Shown here: in pieces, positions 13,965 through 14,165 of the stretch
How the letters are laid out: every line of letters starts with the position of its first letter
How positions within the stretch are numbered: position 1 is the stretch's first letter
Assembly: GCA_051660685.1 (NCBI GenBank)
Contig: JBOFQB010000060.1
Span: 1-14,165 of the forward strand
DNA from: JAVBSX01 sp051660685
GTDB lineage: Bacteria; Planctomycetota; Planctomycetia; Pirellulales; Thermoguttaceae
DNA: 14,165 nt
Direction: 5' to 3'
Notes under the pieces: generated by a model
Databases searched by the model: none
Told to the model about the DNA's origin: nothing
What the model saw: the letters and a program-made list of their open reading frames with translations, nothing else
Made by a program: the position numbers and the translations under genes

Positions 13965-14165
13965 AGGAAGAAACACAGTTTTTCAGGCGATTTTAGCAGA
14001 TGTTTTTCAACAAAAGACAGCTAAAAAAAATGTAAGCGTTCACGGAATTTGATCACAGGCGAGGGAACTTCTCGTTCGGGTGCTATCAAGAATCATTGCG
14101 AAACCGCCGGAACCAACGTCGGAGGTTTGCCGCCAAATAAATGGGCTGATACACTTTCGTGTAAG

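Larger units (their letters stand above)
13569..14165. other. Intergenic region (597 bases), repeat-rich, no confident gene
   Basis: An open frame at 13743-14024 runs straight through the hairpin repeats and is not a gene. A weak stem (AGGAAGA 13574-13580 with TCTTCCT 13596-13602) follows the amidohydrolase. Positions 13794-13964 hold four hairpin repeat units. Near the right edge, AAACCgCCG (14101-14109) pairs with CGGaGGTTT (14120-14128). The minus strand is open from the edge to a stop at 14086-14088 (25 codons, ending RRWFRRFRNDS), which could be the end of a gene that begins outside the window, but other frames are open there too. Confidence 0.5.

Noticed and set aside
13743..14024. Open frame of 93 codons on the plus strand
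   Set aside because: It reads straight through the four hairpin repeats (giving strings such as YHNGTPKG and YHNATSTRL) and has no ribosome site; this is repeat translation, not a protein.

Overview
The window looks like chromosomal DNA from a planctomycete (phylum Planctomycetota), probably one of moderate GC content. This is an inference from gene content, since no rRNA or housekeeping marker is present. Supporting it are two adjacent proteins with PEP-CTERM sorting tails, one of them built from Pmp-type repeats known best from Chlamydia (same PVC superphylum). A DUF4832-type secreted protein, a Tat-exported amidohydrolase and many small palindromic intergenic repeats fit as well.

Layout. 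A GT4-type glycosyltransferase (157-1380) is on the minus strand. Every other confident gene is on the plus strand. A 0.5 kb gap with two tandem sigma70-like promoters precedes a cell-surface cluster: a small PEP-CTERM protein (1884-2834), a 1074-residue Pmp-repeat/PEP-CTERM protein (2916-6140) and a secreted DUF4832/glycosidase-like protein (about 6156-7625). The last two are only 15 bases apart. After a gap holding an imperfect palindrome comes a lone GspE/PilB-type ATPase (7990-9258). A large REP-like inverted repeat separates it from a deoxyhypusine-synthase-like protein (9418-10386) that appears to lack the family's catalytic lysine. Next come two small genes (10458-10664 and 10682-10999), then an overlapping antitoxin/VapC pair (11050-11645), then a Tat-dependent YtcJ-like amidohydrolase (11733-13568). 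The last 0.6 kb has no convincing gene. It carries four related hairpin units with covarying stems and a conserved CGTTATGGT tail, two in each orientation.

How the parts may work together. The first three plus-strand genes plausibly form a surface or exported-matrix module, and the divergent glycosyltransferase could act on surface polysaccharide; this rests on context only. The rest reads as unrelated accessory genes separated by several repeat families. The most notable points are the Pmp-repeat protein that ends in a PEP-CTERM tail instead of an autotransporter barrel, the covarying hairpin repeats, and G-rich repeats that supply the stop codons of two unrelated genes in the same reading frame.
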